64,000 bases of DNA, from NCBI RefSeq assembly GCF_026239695.1, contig NZ_JAPIVS010000006.1, forward strand, positions 186,001 to 250,000, read 5' to 3'. This stretch comes from Pedobacter sp. MC2016-15 (GTDB lineage Bacteria; Bacteroidota; Bacteroidia; Sphingobacteriales; Sphingobacteriaceae). The notes under the pieces were generated by a model that did not search any database, was not told the DNA's origin, and worked only from the letters and a program-made list of their open reading frames with translations. This document shows positions 1 through 9,185 of the stretch, one piece after another. Position numbers and translations under genes: made by a program. The stretch's first letter is position 1. Each line of letters opens with the position of its first letter.

Positions 1-1468
1 GTCCGTAGCGGATCAGGTCATTTCTTCTCCATGCTTCCCATGAAAGTTCTCTCGCTCTTTCATCCAGGACGCTTTGCAGCGTAACTGTTGTTGCTAAAGG
101 TGCACCAGCTCTGGTACGCACTTTATTGACCAGGCTCAGCGGAGTTTGTAAATCGCCGTTTACTGAAGTAGCAGTAGCACCACGCAGGATAGCTTCAGCC
201 TTCATCAGCATCACGTCGGCAAGACGTAAGAAAGGCATATCATTGCCATTCAAGCGCGTTGCCTGGATCGCATTTACATCCGGCCAGTATTTTACGGAGC
301 GGATACCTTTCGCCTGATCGGCTACTGTATTACCCACATCCATTGGTTTACCTGGTTTAAGGATCAGGTCTCTGGTGAGTTCGATCTGTGTAGTTGTTCC
401 TGCAATAAATACAGGTTTAGTCAAGTCTGGTTTCCTGTTGGCATCCGGAGCATACTGTTTACCGATCAACCAGAATGAAGTACGGATATCGTTGGTCAGG
501 TTAAACCTGTCATAGAACTCAGGAGTAGTACTCATAGAGATACTGAAACCAACACCCGGGATACCATATGCCGGAGCAAGCGCAGGGTAAAAACCAAACC
601 TGGTGATCTGGTTACCAGGAATCTGCTGATCGTAAGGGATAGCGAAAATTGTCTCCGTGATCTGTGGACCGTTATTTACATCGAAAATATCAGAATATTT
701 AGCGTCCAATGCATAGCTTGTATTTTTCAATACGCTATCAGCCATAGCTACTGCTTCAGGATATCTTGATCTGCCGGTATATACTTCAGCATTCAGGTAC
801 ATTTTAGAAAGCAGCGCAAAAGCCAGTCCGCGTGTCGGTTTTCCATAGTACTGCACGTTATTGGAAGTAGTTTTCTGTGGCAGGTTTGGAATTGCTGCCA
901 GTAATTCTTTCTCAATAAATTCAAAGACCTTATCTCTGCTTACTGTAGCAGGCAGTGCATTTGCAGGAACAGGGAAAGTTTCTATGATTGGGATATTACC
1001 ATAAATATCCATCATCATGAAGTAGTACAGCGCACGCATGGTTTTCACTTCTGTAGTTCCTGCAAGTTTGATCGCATCAGATGAAGGCGCAACGGCAGTA
1101 GCACCGATCAGACGGTTACAGGTGTTAATCCCACCAAATCCCCATTCCCAAACGGTTTTCACGTTAGCGTGGTCAAAGGTCCAGGTATGGTAGTGTAATT
1201 GTCTGTACTGTCCACCATCATCAAAGTTACCGTCCCTTGCAGGCAGGATAGCTTCATCGGTAGACAACTCCTGCATCCTCCAGTAAGGTACTCCGTAGGA
1301 TGAAGAAAGGTTTGAGTACATGGTACCATAAAAAGCTGCAAAATCTGCAGAGGTTACCGGGAAATTTTCTTTTACATATTGTGATTCTACATTCACATCC
1401 AGCTTGGTGCAGGATACTGCTGAAAGTAGTGCAGCGCATGCTGCTGTTAATAGATATCTTGTTTTCAT
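1..1468 (-). CDS. SusD/RagB family nutrient-binding lipoprotein (3' end cut by window edge)
   Basis: Reading leftwards from the ATG at 1468 the frame stays open to the window edge, about 489 codons, and encodes a SusD-type outer-membrane lipoprotein. The first residues form a signal peptide ending in a lipobox, SAVSC, with the acylated Cys at about residue 20. Near the window edge the protein reads DERARELSWEAWRRNDLIR, the typical C-terminal SusD signature, so perhaps 50-100 residues are missing. SusD proteins bind glycans on the cell surface and cap the SusC channel. The gene follows the SusC gene at 1573-4575 by about 100 bp on the same strand, so the two are surely one transcription unit. 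The substrate cannot be read from the sequence, and no glycosidase of this locus is visible in the window. Confidence 0.93.
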   Translation of the reverse strand, partial: MKTRYLLTAACAALLSAVSCTKLDVNVESQYVKENFPVTSADFAAFYGTMYSNLSSSYGVPYWRMQELSTDEAILPARDGNFDDGGQYRQLHYHTWTFDHANVKTVWEWGFGGINTCNRLIGATAVAPSSDAIKLAGTTEVKTMRALYYFMMMDIYGNIPIIETFPVPANALPATVSRDKVFEFIEKELLAAIPNLPQKTTSNNVQYYGKPTRGLAFALLSKMYLNAEVYTGRSRYPEAVAMADSVLKNTSYALDAKYSDIFDVNNGPQITETIFAIPYDQQIPGNQITRFGFYPALAPAYGIPGVGFSISMSTTPEFYDRFNLTNDIRTSFWLIGKQYAPDANRKPDLTKPVFIAGTTTQIELTRDLILKPGKPMDVGNTVADQAKGIRSVKYWPDVNAIQATRLNGNDMPFLRLADVMLMKAEAILRGATATSVNGDLQTPLSLVNKVRTRAGAPLATTVTLQSVLDERARELSWEAWRRNDLIRYG

Positions 1469-1572
1469 TTGGTCAATATTTTGTTTTCATCTGTGATGAA
1501 GCTTGCATCAAATCCTCCTTTGATCTTTTGATGTTGATTTGATGCAGGTTTCATCTTGATAATGCTAAATAA

Positions 1573-4500
1573 TTAGAATGATGCGTTAACACCGAAACTC
1601 AGCGTACGTGTTTTTGGGTAAAAATTGTTGTTGTCGATACCTGGTGTTGCTCCTCCCATATCAATCTCCGGATCAATTCCTGAGTATTTCGTGATTACGA
1701 ATACGTTATTCGCAGAGAAATACAGACGGATGTTTTTGATGGTCGTAGATTTAGGTTTGATAGAGTAACCTAAAGTAGCGTTGTCCATACGCAGGTACGA
1801 ACCGCTTTCCAGGTATCTGTCTGAGATCAGGTAAGCATTCACATCAGCAAAAGATTCAGTCAGGCTTGATCTTGGGATATTCTGCAGTTTTGCATCCGCA
1901 GGAGTGTTTAAACCTGCTGCTGTAGCATTCAGAATCTTGTTACCCAGTACGCCACGAACCAGGAAGTTTAAATCCCATTTTTTATAGTTGAAACTGTTGT
2001 TCCATCCATAGATAAATTTAGGCTGTGCGTTTCCGGCAATCTTCATATCTGTAGTTAAAGGCTGACTTGCGATAGTTTGTCCGGCAGCATTTACATAAGT
2101 ACTGATACCAGCAGCATTTTTACCTGCGTAGTTCCACAGTTTGAAAGTACCTAAAGCTTCACCCGGCTGGATGATCTGGCTGTAGTTACCCGACTGTCCT
2201 TTACCACCTAACTGAGCGGTCTGGATGAAATCGATTTTGTAGATCGCATCAGAAAGCGCCTCAACAACGTTTTTATTGTGTGAGATATTTGGTGAAGTTG
2301 TCCAGCTGAAAGTTGGCGTTTTCACTGCTACGGCATTCAGCGTGATCTCAATACCTGAGTTTTTGATCTTTCCAACGTTTGCAGTAATCACGTTTGTAGG
2401 ATATTGCGTTGTAGAAACCGCATACTGGTCATAGATTAGGTCAGATGTTTTCTTGATATAATAATCTACGGAACCCGTGATTCTGTTTTTGAATAAACCG
2501 AAATCAACACCAATGTTGCTGGTTGCAGTACTTTCCCATTTCAGGTCAAGATTCTCATTCCTAACAGGGCCAATCGCATTGCTGATCAGACCATTGTTAT
2601 AAAATTTACTTCCGGCACCATAAACCAATAATGAAGAGAAGGCGTTGAAACCAAGACTGTTTCCTGATTTACCCCATCCTGCTCTCAATTTCAGGTCGCT
2701 CACTACTGGTACGCTTTTCATGAAATCTTCAGAGATAATTCTCCAGCCTGCAGATACTGCAGGGAATAATCCCCAGCGGCTGTTTAATCCGAAGGCCGAT
2801 GAACCGTCATTCCTCAAGGAAGCGTTTAACAGGTATTTCTCGTTGAAATTGTACTGAGCCCTACCGTAGAAAGAGATCAGTCTCAATGTAGAGCTTACCA
2901 ATGTCTGATCCAGGATCAGTTGGTTAAGTCCTGTAGGATTAGAGAGTGCAGGATTATTTGCACCTAACTGGTCATTTGAAAAACCTTGTGTTTGTAAACC
3001 AAAACCATCATTGGTTTTGTCTTCCTGCCATGAATAACCGGCAAGGAACTTCATGTTATGGTGACCTATTGTTTTATCGTAGTTGAAATATCCCTCAGCG
3101 ATTTTGCTGGTGTTTAATACATCAGATCTGATAGCTACTCCGTTTGCATTTCTCGCTAATCCGGATTGGCTGTTTAAATAAGTATTATTGTTGTTCTGAT
3201 CTTTTTGTGTTGATAAACTGGCAGTGAATTTTAATCCCTCCATAATGTTTACCTGTGCAGTACCGTTGATCAGTGTTTTTTCATTCTTGATTTTCACCAG
3301 GTTGTTATCAACCACAGAAAGCGGGTTACGTGTTCCGCTACCAGTTCTCAGGTAGTTTTCTTTGTAAGTACCATCAGCATTGAAAGGACTTACCGTAGGG
3401 AAAAAGAACAGCATGTTTGACAGAGCTGTAGTCTGAGAATACACATCTTTTCTGTTTGATGAACTATTTGAAATTGTAATCCCCAATTTCAGTCTGTCGT
3501 TAAAGAAACGCTGATTGAGGAATCCCCTGACGATGGTTCTCTGCAATGCCGTATTTTTGAGTACCCCCTGATTATCCAGGTAGTTGACACTGGCACCATA
3601 GTCAGAACTTTGTCCTGAGCCGCCGTAGGAAACGTTGTGGTTCTGAGAATAAGCCGTTCTCTGGATCAGGTCCTGCCAGTTGGTGTCAGAACCATCATCA
3701 TCAAGTGCCGAAAGTGGCGCCTGTCCGTTATCGCTCAAATATTTACGCAATTCCGGCGCAGTTAACATATCATATTTACTGGATACGTTTTCAACAGCAC
3801 CATAACCGCTGTAGGATAGTCTCGACTGTCCTGCTTTTGATTTTTTCGTCGTTACGATGATTACCCCGTTTGATGCTCTTGAACCATAGATCGCTGTTGA
3901 AGATGCATCTTTCAGGATGTCGATGGTTTCGATATCCGCCGGAGCCAGCAGATCGATTGAAGCTCCCGGAACTCCGTCAATAACGTAGAAAGGTTCCTGT
4001 GCAGCTCCTGTACGGAATGTGGATGGCCCCCTTAATGTTGTTGAAGGTTGTTTATTCGGGTCGCCACTCTTGGTTACGTTTAAACCCGCAACTTTACCCT
4101 GCAGCAACTGCGCAGGGCTAACCATCACACCCTGGTTGAAATCTTCTGAACCTACAGATACGACTGAACCGGTAAGGTCTTTTTTATTAGAACTACCATA
4201 ACCAATTACGACTACGTCGTTAAGGGTTTTACTGTTTGCCTTCATGATCGGGCTTACATTTGTTCTGCTTCCCACAGGGATCTCCTGCGTTACTGTTCCA
4301 AGCATGATGAACACAAGAACATCCTGTGCATTGTTTACCCTGATTGAATAATCTCCATCCTGATTGGTGGATACAGCTGTGGAAGTTCCTTTTACCCTGA
4401 CAGTAACGCCTGGTAAAGCTCCATTGGCCTCATCCTTTACAGATCCTTTTATAATTCTTCCACCTTGTTGTGCGAAGGCGCTCACCGATAACAACACGAT

Positions 4501-4575
4501 CAGAATCAATGAAAAGATACCTTTCCATTGAGTTTGACTGGTTGACCGGGAAATTGGTGTGTAGTTTTTTTCCAT
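1573..4575 (-). CDS. SusC/RagA family TonB-linked outer membrane protein
   Basis: This 1000-residue protein is a typical SusC-type TonB-dependent transporter. It has a signal segment (about residues 16-36, ending AFAQQ), a carboxypeptidase-D-like domain (about 40-120), a TonB plug with the SusC signature LLQGKVAGLNVT, VIDGVPG and DILKDASSTAIYGSRASNG (about 150-250), and a long barrel ending in an aromatic-rich strand with terminal Phe. Together with the SusD protein directly downstream it would import oligosaccharides across the outer membrane. The regulator and enzymes of this locus are not in the window, so the substrate is unknown. The stretch upstream of its start (4576-4851) holds its promoter, but I could not pick a convincing box. 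Confidence 0.95.
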   Translation of the reverse strand: MEKNYTPISRSTSQTQWKGIFSLILIVLLSVSAFAQQGGRIIKGSVKDEANGALPGVTVRVKGTSTAVSTNQDGDYSIRVNNAQDVLVFIMLGTVTQEIPVGSRTNVSPIMKANSKTLNDVVVIGYGSSNKKDLTGSVVSVGSEDFNQGVMVSPAQLLQGKVAGLNVTKSGDPNKQPSTTLRGPSTFRTGAAQEPFYVIDGVPGASIDLLAPADIETIDILKDASSTAIYGSRASNGVIIVTTKKSKAGQSRLSYSGYGAVENVSSKYDMLTAPELRKYLSDNGQAPLSALDDDGSDTNWQDLIQRTAYSQNHNVSYGGSGQSSDYGASVNYLDNQGVLKNTALQRTIVRGFLNQRFFNDRLKLGITISNSSSNRKDVYSQTTALSNMLFFFPTVSPFNADGTYKENYLRTGSGTRNPLSVVDNNLVKIKNEKTLINGTAQVNIMEGLKFTASLSTQKDQNNNNTYLNSQSGLARNANGVAIRSDVLNTSKIAEGYFNYDKTIGHHNMKFLAGYSWQEDKTNDGFGLQTQGFSNDQLGANNPALSNPTGLNQLILDQTLVSSTLRLISFYGRAQYNFNEKYLLNASLRNDGSSAFGLNSRWGLFPAVSAGWRIISEDFMKSVPVVSDLKLRAGWGKSGNSLGFNAFSSLLVYGAGSKFYNNGLISNAIGPVRNENLDLKWESTATSNIGVDFGLFKNRITGSVDYYIKKTSDLIYDQYAVSTTQYPTNVITANVGKIKNSGIEITLNAVAVKTPTFSWTTSPNISHNKNVVEALSDAIYKIDFIQTAQLGGKGQSGNYSQIIQPGEALGTFKLWNYAGKNAAGISTYVNAAGQTIASQPLTTDMKIAGNAQPKFIYGWNNSFNYKKWDLNFLVRGVLGNKILNATAAGLNTPADAKLQNIPRSSLTESFADVNAYLISDRYLESGSYLRMDNATLGYSIKPKSTTIKNIRLYFSANNVFVITKYSGIDPEIDMGGATPGIDNNNFYPKTRTLSFGVNASF

Positions 4576-4837
4576 AAATCGTTTTATTTAAGACCTTATA
4601 AATTTTGCACAAAGGTGTCCCTCGCAGTTTAAGATAAATCGGTTTAGATATTATCAAATTGTAAACAAAAGGGGCTCAATTACACTATTACGTTAATGAA
4701 TGTTATCAGTGTATAAGGGGATCTTTATAGAAATGAGGAAGCGGGAAAGAGCTGATAATTTAATACAGAGGAAATATACAAAAATAGTTTTGATATAATC
4801 AACTGTCGCAGAAGAATAACCAGGAAGCAAATGAAGT

Positions 4838-4880
4838 AGCAGGACCGGGGCTTAATGAGAATCTTCTTCGGGGTCCTGCT
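4838..4880 (-). terminator. Inverted repeat at the end of the 67-residue ORF
   Basis: AGCAGGACC (4838-4846) and GGTCCTGCT (4872-4880) form a perfect 9-bp inverted repeat with a 25-nt spacer that holds the stop codon of the small gene at 4852-5055. It may end transcription from the receptor operon on the minus strand, but no clear U-tract follows, so this is tentative. Confidence 0.4.
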
Positions 4881-5055
4881 TAGGGATTGGGTTAAAATCT
4901 GCATCCCAGATCTCATCTGCCACGTTGAATTGGGCATTCCGCAGCTGGCGCCTTTTATTGACGATATCATTTACATTCACAAAACCATCATACGGAATAT
5001 GATCGTCTTGTTCCTGTTTTGATTTTTCAGCGTCGCTGTTAGGATCGGTTTGCAT
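4852..5055 (-). CDS. Small acidic hypothetical protein
   Basis: This is a 67-residue, highly charged open frame lying 38 bp downstream of the TonB-dependent receptor gene on the same strand. The protein is hydrophilic, has no signal peptide or membrane segment, and ends in an acidic tail (DPEEDSH). I do not recognise a family. Its position at the end of the receptor transcript and the inverted repeat over its stop codon support expression, but it could also be a chance frame. Confidence 0.5.
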   Translation of the reverse strand: MQTDPNSDAEKSKQEQDDHIPYDGFVNVNDIVNKRRQLRNAQFNVADEIWDADFNPIPKQDPEEDSH

Positions 5056-5093
5056 TGATAAATGATTTGCAGATACTGACCGTAAATATAAAC

Positions 5094-7346
5094 TTAATAT
5101 TTAAATAAGTTATAACGTATCCCCGCAAATCCTCTGATTCCCTGTAGTGGTGCATAATTATATTCCGTATCAAAGGTATACCCATTTGGATTGCTGACCG
5201 GATCTGCGGCAGTTTTATCAAAAGGATCAAATGCACGTATCAAAGCATATTTTGGTATAAAATTCAGGAGATTTTTTACGCCTGCATAGATCTCCAGCCC
5301 GCTGTCAAACTTCTTGGTAAACTGGATATTTGCCAGCGTAAACCAGGGTGAATATTCAGGACGGAAATCTTTGGGCTGTATGGGTAAACGCATCGGCCCA
5401 GTATAGACACCGGTAAGATCGACAACAAAATCGCCGGGAAAAGTATAGGAAACGAGGTAATTACCACTCCATTTTGGCGCATGCAGCTGAGCCGTTTTTT
5501 CAATTCCCGCACCATTGTCATCTACCTGGTATACATCAGACCAGGTAACTCCTGCCGATATCCGTAATGGCGAGTTAAAGGTCAGCTCGGTATTCATGGC
5601 TATCCCTCTCGAAATCGCATGCCCGTTGAGGTTGGCGTAAATAATCTTGTCGGGATCCTGATCAAAGTCGCCCGTAATTTTATTGGTGAAATAAGAATAA
5701 AACCCCGTCATATCCACATTTAACAACCCAAAGCCTGCAGGCACTTTCAGTACGTAGTTCAGGTTTCCGTTAAAAGAACGTTCAGGTTTCAGCTCTTCTG
5801 CAATCACCACCTGTCGCGCACCGGTAAGCGCCGCATGGTCTTCAGTAAATAAATTCACAACACGAAAGCCAGTTCCAAAGCTTGCCCTCAGCGTGTTCAT
5901 CTGGTTTGGAGAAAATTTATAGGCCAGTCGCGGGGAATGTATGCTCCCGTGATTACGGTCGTAGTCGTAGCGGTACCCCGCCAGCAAGGTCTGCTTTTCT
6001 GCAAACTTCCATTCATCCTGGATAAATATTCCCGGTAAGGGCGTAGTTGCCGGCATATTATTAAAACCATTTGCAGATGCTGTAGCCGGCGTATTGTCAT
6101 CATACCAGGTATAGCGGTAAGTGCCTCCGAGCAGCAGGTTGTGCTTTTTCCCCAGTTCCTTATCCCAGTACATTTGTGCAAAACCAACCTGCTGCGTAGC
6201 AATAAAGGGATTAAATCCGTAATACGAATTCTGGTGGTGCCAGTTATAGGATAGCTGGACCATGATCTTTTCCTTTACCGGTAGCTGGTACAGACCAATC
6301 AGCTCCCACCTGCGTGTATAGATGCTTTCCCCGTAAATACTATCAGATCCCCGGTAATCCTTATTCCAGTTCATCTGCCCACCCCAGCGGTCCTCGTTTA
6401 CAAAACGTGCTGCCAGGCTGGCTTCCCTTTTCTCTTTCCGTTTAAAATTCCATTTGTTAAATAAGGAGATGCGGTGCTGAAGCGTTACATCCGTAAATCC
6501 GTCCCCATTGTTGTCTTTCGGCTGCTGATAATTGAAATAGTTTACCCCCAGCAAACTCTGGAATTTTTTACCACTGAATTTTACAGAGGCATCTACATTG
6601 TATTCCTGCCATGAAGTACCAAAAGCATCCACACTAAACAGAGGTGCTGTAACTGCATTTTTTGTAATCACATTGATCACGCCCCCCATTGCCTCTGATC
6701 CATAAAGAGAGGAGGCCGGTCCTTTAACCACTTCGATATGATCTACCAGGCTGTTGGGAATACCACTCAGGCCGTAAACAGTAGACAGACTGCTGATAAT
6801 GGGCATCCCATCGATGAGTATCATGGTATATGCTCCCTCCAGTCCATTGATATGGATATCTCCGGTATTACAGATATTACAGTTTAACTGCGGACGAACA
6901 CCATTGATCAGTCCCACGGCTTCAAACAGGTTGGGTGTAGGATTTTTCTGGAAAAATGCAGGAGTATAGACCTCCACGGGCACCGGGCTATCCAGTTTAC
7001 GTACTGCTTTCATCGTTCCCGTTACCACTACCTCATTCAGGTCATCTGACTTCTCTTTCATTTCTACATCGAGTGTCAGCGTGCTGTCGGCAATGATACT
7101 GATGTCCTGCCGGTGGGTAACATAACCTACCGCAGTTACGCTGATTTCGTAGTTTCCCTGGGCAATGGCAGGCAGATTATACTCTCCTTCCTGATTGGAT
7201 TGGGTTTTAAAACTTGTTTTCTTTATAGTAACTGTAGCATTTTTGAGAGCCTTATCAGCACTGCTGATTCTCCCGGCCAGTGTACCCTGCTGAGCATAGA
7301 CCGAAAAGGAAAAAGATATTAAGAGGAGAGTAATTAGTTGCTTCAT
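5094..7346 (-). CDS. TonB-dependent receptor, probable metal or metal-chelate transporter
   Basis: This 750-residue outer-membrane receptor has a signal peptide (1-19), a carboxypeptidase-like regulatory domain (about 22-98), a TonB box-like stretch (NEVVVTG, 104-110), a plug domain with IDGMPI and VKGPASSLYGSEAMGGVINV, and a 22-strand-type barrel ending in NLFKY. The plug carries a cysteine pair in CNICNTG (Cys156, Cys159), unusual for a SusC-type glycan transporter. It is shorter than SusC proteins and has no SusD partner. It is divergent from a DtxR/MntR-like repressor gene, and a palindrome lies between the two starts, so it is probably repressed by iron or manganese. The exact substrate is not known from sequence. 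Confidence 0.9.
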   Translation of the reverse strand: MKQLITLLLISFSFSVYAQQGTLAGRISSADKALKNATVTIKKTSFKTQSNQEGEYNLPAIAQGNYEISVTAVGYVTHRQDISIIADSTLTLDVEMKEKSDDLNEVVVTGTMKAVRKLDSPVPVEVYTPAFFQKNPTPNLFEAVGLINGVRPQLNCNICNTGDIHINGLEGAYTMILIDGMPIISSLSTVYGLSGIPNSLVDHIEVVKGPASSLYGSEAMGGVINVITKNAVTAPLFSVDAFGTSWQEYNVDASVKFSGKKFQSLLGVNYFNYQQPKDNNGDGFTDVTLQHRISLFNKWNFKRKEKREASLAARFVNEDRWGGQMNWNKDYRGSDSIYGESIYTRRWELIGLYQLPVKEKIMVQLSYNWHHQNSYYGFNPFIATQQVGFAQMYWDKELGKKHNLLLGGTYRYTWYDDNTPATASANGFNNMPATTPLPGIFIQDEWKFAEKQTLLAGYRYDYDRNHGSIHSPRLAYKFSPNQMNTLRASFGTGFRVVNLFTEDHAALTGARQVVIAEELKPERSFNGNLNYVLKVPAGFGLLNVDMTGFYSYFTNKITGDFDQDPDKIIYANLNGHAISRGIAMNTELTFNSPLRISAGVTWSDVYQVDDNGAGIEKTAQLHAPKWSGNYLVSYTFPGDFVVDLTGVYTGPMRLPIQPKDFRPEYSPWFTLANIQFTKKFDSGLEIYAGVKNLLNFIPKYALIRAFDPFDKTAADPVSNPNGYTFDTEYNYAPLQGIRGFAGIRYNLFKY

Positions 7347-7356
7347 CTATCTATTG

Positions 7357-7434
7357 TTAGTCTTGACAATTTATATTAATTTGATTTGACAAATATATAA
7401 AATTAGACATGACTAATTTATGTAATTAGACAAA
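7357..7434. promoter_or_regulatory. Divergent promoter region with DtxR-type operator candidates
   Basis: The 120-bp gap between the receptor and the metalloregulator contains AATTAGACATGACTAATT (7401-7418), a palindrome with only one mismatched base pair (7407/7412), flanked by two half-site-like copies, TTAGTCTTGAC (7357-7367) and TTAGACAAA (7426-7434). Its centre lies about 60 bp from both start codons. DtxR/IdeR/MntR proteins bind such TTAG-N6-CTAA dyads when metal-loaded. A similar sequence precedes the siderophore receptor at 25254. The assignment to the neighbouring regulator is an inference. Confidence 0.6.
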
Positions 7435-7466
7435 TATTTATTTACTTTTGACTGATCATCAAAAAA

Positions 7467-8126
7467 ATGAAGAAAACCTACTCCGAAGAAAATTATCTTA
7501 AAGCCATTTACCATCTGGGTAAATCCGATAATAAAGTAAGTCCGAAGGCCATTGCAGATGCACTGGAGAACAATCCTGCTTCTGTAATTGATATGTTGAA
7601 AAAGCTGCAGGACAAAGATCTGATCAGTTATGATAAAGTTCAGGGTGCAATTCTGAGTCGCAGCGGTGAGATGGCTGCGTTGGATATTATCCGTAAACAC
7701 CGGCTTTGGGAGGTATTTCTGGTAGAAAAACTACAGTACGGCTGGGATGAGGTTCATGACATTGCTGAACAGCTCGAACATATCCACGATGAACAGCTGG
7801 CAAAGAAACTCGATGATTTTTTAGGCAACCCTTCCTTTGATCCCCATGGCGATCCTATACCTGCACAAAATGGGAAGATGCCTGTTTATGCAAGCAAACG
7901 CTTAAGTGAGGCGGATGAGAACCAGATGTGTAAGGTAGGAAGTGTGCGCGATACCTCTACCCCATTTCTGAAATATCTGAAACAACTGAAAGTAGGTTTG
8001 GGTTCCAGAATCCGGGTGATCGAGAAGATGGAATTTGATCAGTCGATGATCATTTCTATTGATGAAGGTGAGCCAAAAACCGTTTCCAGTAAGATGACTG
8101 ACAATATTCTGGTGATCCTGGATTAA
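7467..8126 (+). CDS. DtxR/MntR-family metal-dependent transcriptional repressor
   Basis: The 219-residue protein has the layout of a DtxR-family repressor: an N-terminal winged helix (about 1-65, with the YLKAIYHLG start and the recognition-helix part NNPASVIDMLKKL), a dimerisation and metal-binding domain rich in His and Glu (about 66-140, including HRLWEVFL, DEVHDIAEQLEH and DPHGDPIP), and a C-terminal FeoA/SH3-like domain (about 145-219). When loaded with Fe(II) or Mn(II) such proteins bind operators and shut down metal uptake. It is transcribed away from a TonB-dependent receptor across a shared palindrome, which suggests autoregulation and control of the receptor. Whether the metal is iron or manganese cannot be told here. 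Confidence 0.92.
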   Translation: MKKTYSEENYLKAIYHLGKSDNKVSPKAIADALENNPASVIDMLKKLQDKDLISYDKVQGAILSRSGEMAALDIIRKHRLWEVFLVEKLQYGWDEVHDIAEQLEHIHDEQLAKKLDDFLGNPSFDPHGDPIPAQNGKMPVYASKRLSEADENQMCKVGSVRDTSTPFLKYLKQLKVGLGSRIRVIEKMEFDQSMIISIDEGEPKTVSSKMTDNILVILD

Positions 8127-8198
8127 ACGATTTTTCGCAATTATAAAACCTTGCGGACATACTGGTGTTTAATAGCTGAAGACTAAACCTAGCTCCGC

Positions 8199-9014
8199 AT
8201 GAAACAACTCCTCCAGGTCCTTAATGTTGTCAGCCTCTTATTTACAATTGGTGTCAGCTACCTGCTTAACGGCCAGCAGGGAGGTTCTTCCATCGGTGCC
8301 ATATCTGCTAAATATGATAATCTGCTCACTCCTGCGGGATATGCCTTTGGTATCTGGGGTCTGATCTACCTCTCGCTGATCATTTTTGCAATTTATCAGG
8401 CAGCAGACTTATTCAGGAAAGATCTTAAACGAAATTTTGTACTCAGTATTGGATGGTGGTTTATCATTGCGAACTTTGCCAATGCAGCATGGGTATGGGC
8501 TTTTACCAATGATCAGCCGGGCGTGTCACTGCTGATTATGCTGGTGATTTTTGTGTCACTGCTCAAAATTGTGATCAATACCCGGATGGAAAAATGGGAT
8601 GCCCCAAACCCCGTAATATTTTATATCTGGTGGCCCTTCAGCCTGTATTTCGGATGGATAACCGTTGCGCTGATCATCAATATTTCGGCCTGGCTAACCG
8701 CGATCCAATGGACAGGCGCCCCGATTAATCCTGAAATCTGGGCCATACTGGTGTTACTGGTTGCGGCCTTTGTATTTATTGCCATGACCTGGACCCGAAA
8801 TATGAGGGAATATGCCAATGTGGGTGTATGGGGAATCGTAGCTATCGGTGTTAAAAACTGGGCATTACACCCCCTCGTTGCATGGACGGCCATTGCCGTA
8901 TCATTAACGATATTTATCAGTGCCGCGGCTCACGGGCATCTGAATCGTGCCACAGCACCTTTCGCAAAACGGGACAGAACAAAACTTTTGGATATTTATG
9001 AACAATCAGAATAA
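8199..9014 (+). CDS. TspO/MBR-type tryptophan-rich integral membrane protein
   Basis: The 271-residue protein is very hydrophobic and tryptophan-rich, with about seven predicted membrane helices. The segment PAGYAFGIWGLIYLSL and a WTRNMREYANVGVWGIVAI stretch resemble the tryptophan-rich sensory (TspO/MBR) group, although it is longer than the classical protein of about 160 residues. TspO proteins bind porphyrins and other hydrophobic ligands and influence stress responses. It lies about 70 bp downstream of the DtxR-type gene on the same strand, so read-through is possible. The family call is by motif only, and its function here is unknown. Confidence 0.75.
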   Translation: MKQLLQVLNVVSLLFTIGVSYLLNGQQGGSSIGAISAKYDNLLTPAGYAFGIWGLIYLSLIIFAIYQAADLFRKDLKRNFVLSIGWWFIIANFANAAWVWAFTNDQPGVSLLIMLVIFVSLLKIVINTRMEKWDAPNPVIFYIWWPFSLYFGWITVALIINISAWLTAIQWTGAPINPEIWAILVLLVAAFVFIAMTWTRNMREYANVGVWGIVAIGVKNWALHPLVAWTAIAVSLTIFISAAAHGHLNRATAPFAKRDRTKLLDIYEQSE

Positions 9015-9018
9015 TAAC

Positions 9019-9183
9019 ATGGAAAACGAGCAGCAAAGACCAGACGGGATCGATCAGTGGAACGACCGTCTGGATGAAAATTTAGAGAATGAAAATGAAG
9101 GCGATGTTACTGCCGATGAAAACGCAAAGGAGTTTTCCGAAGAACATGGCAGTGGCGACCAGTCAGATGAGGGGGAAGAGTAA
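9019..9183 (+). CDS. Small acidic hypothetical protein
   Basis: This 54-residue protein (ATG at 9019, preceded by an A-rich stretch) is strongly acidic, almost half Asp, Glu, Asn and Gln, and probably disordered. An in-frame ATG at 8998 would add seven residues and overlap the membrane-protein gene by 17 bp. It follows that gene closely and converges with the M28 peptidase gene, whose stop lies 2 bp away. I recognise no family. Confidence 0.55.
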   Translation: MENEQQRPDGIDQWNDRLDENLENENEGDVTADENAKEFSEEHGSGDQSDEGEE

Positions 9184-9185
9184 TA

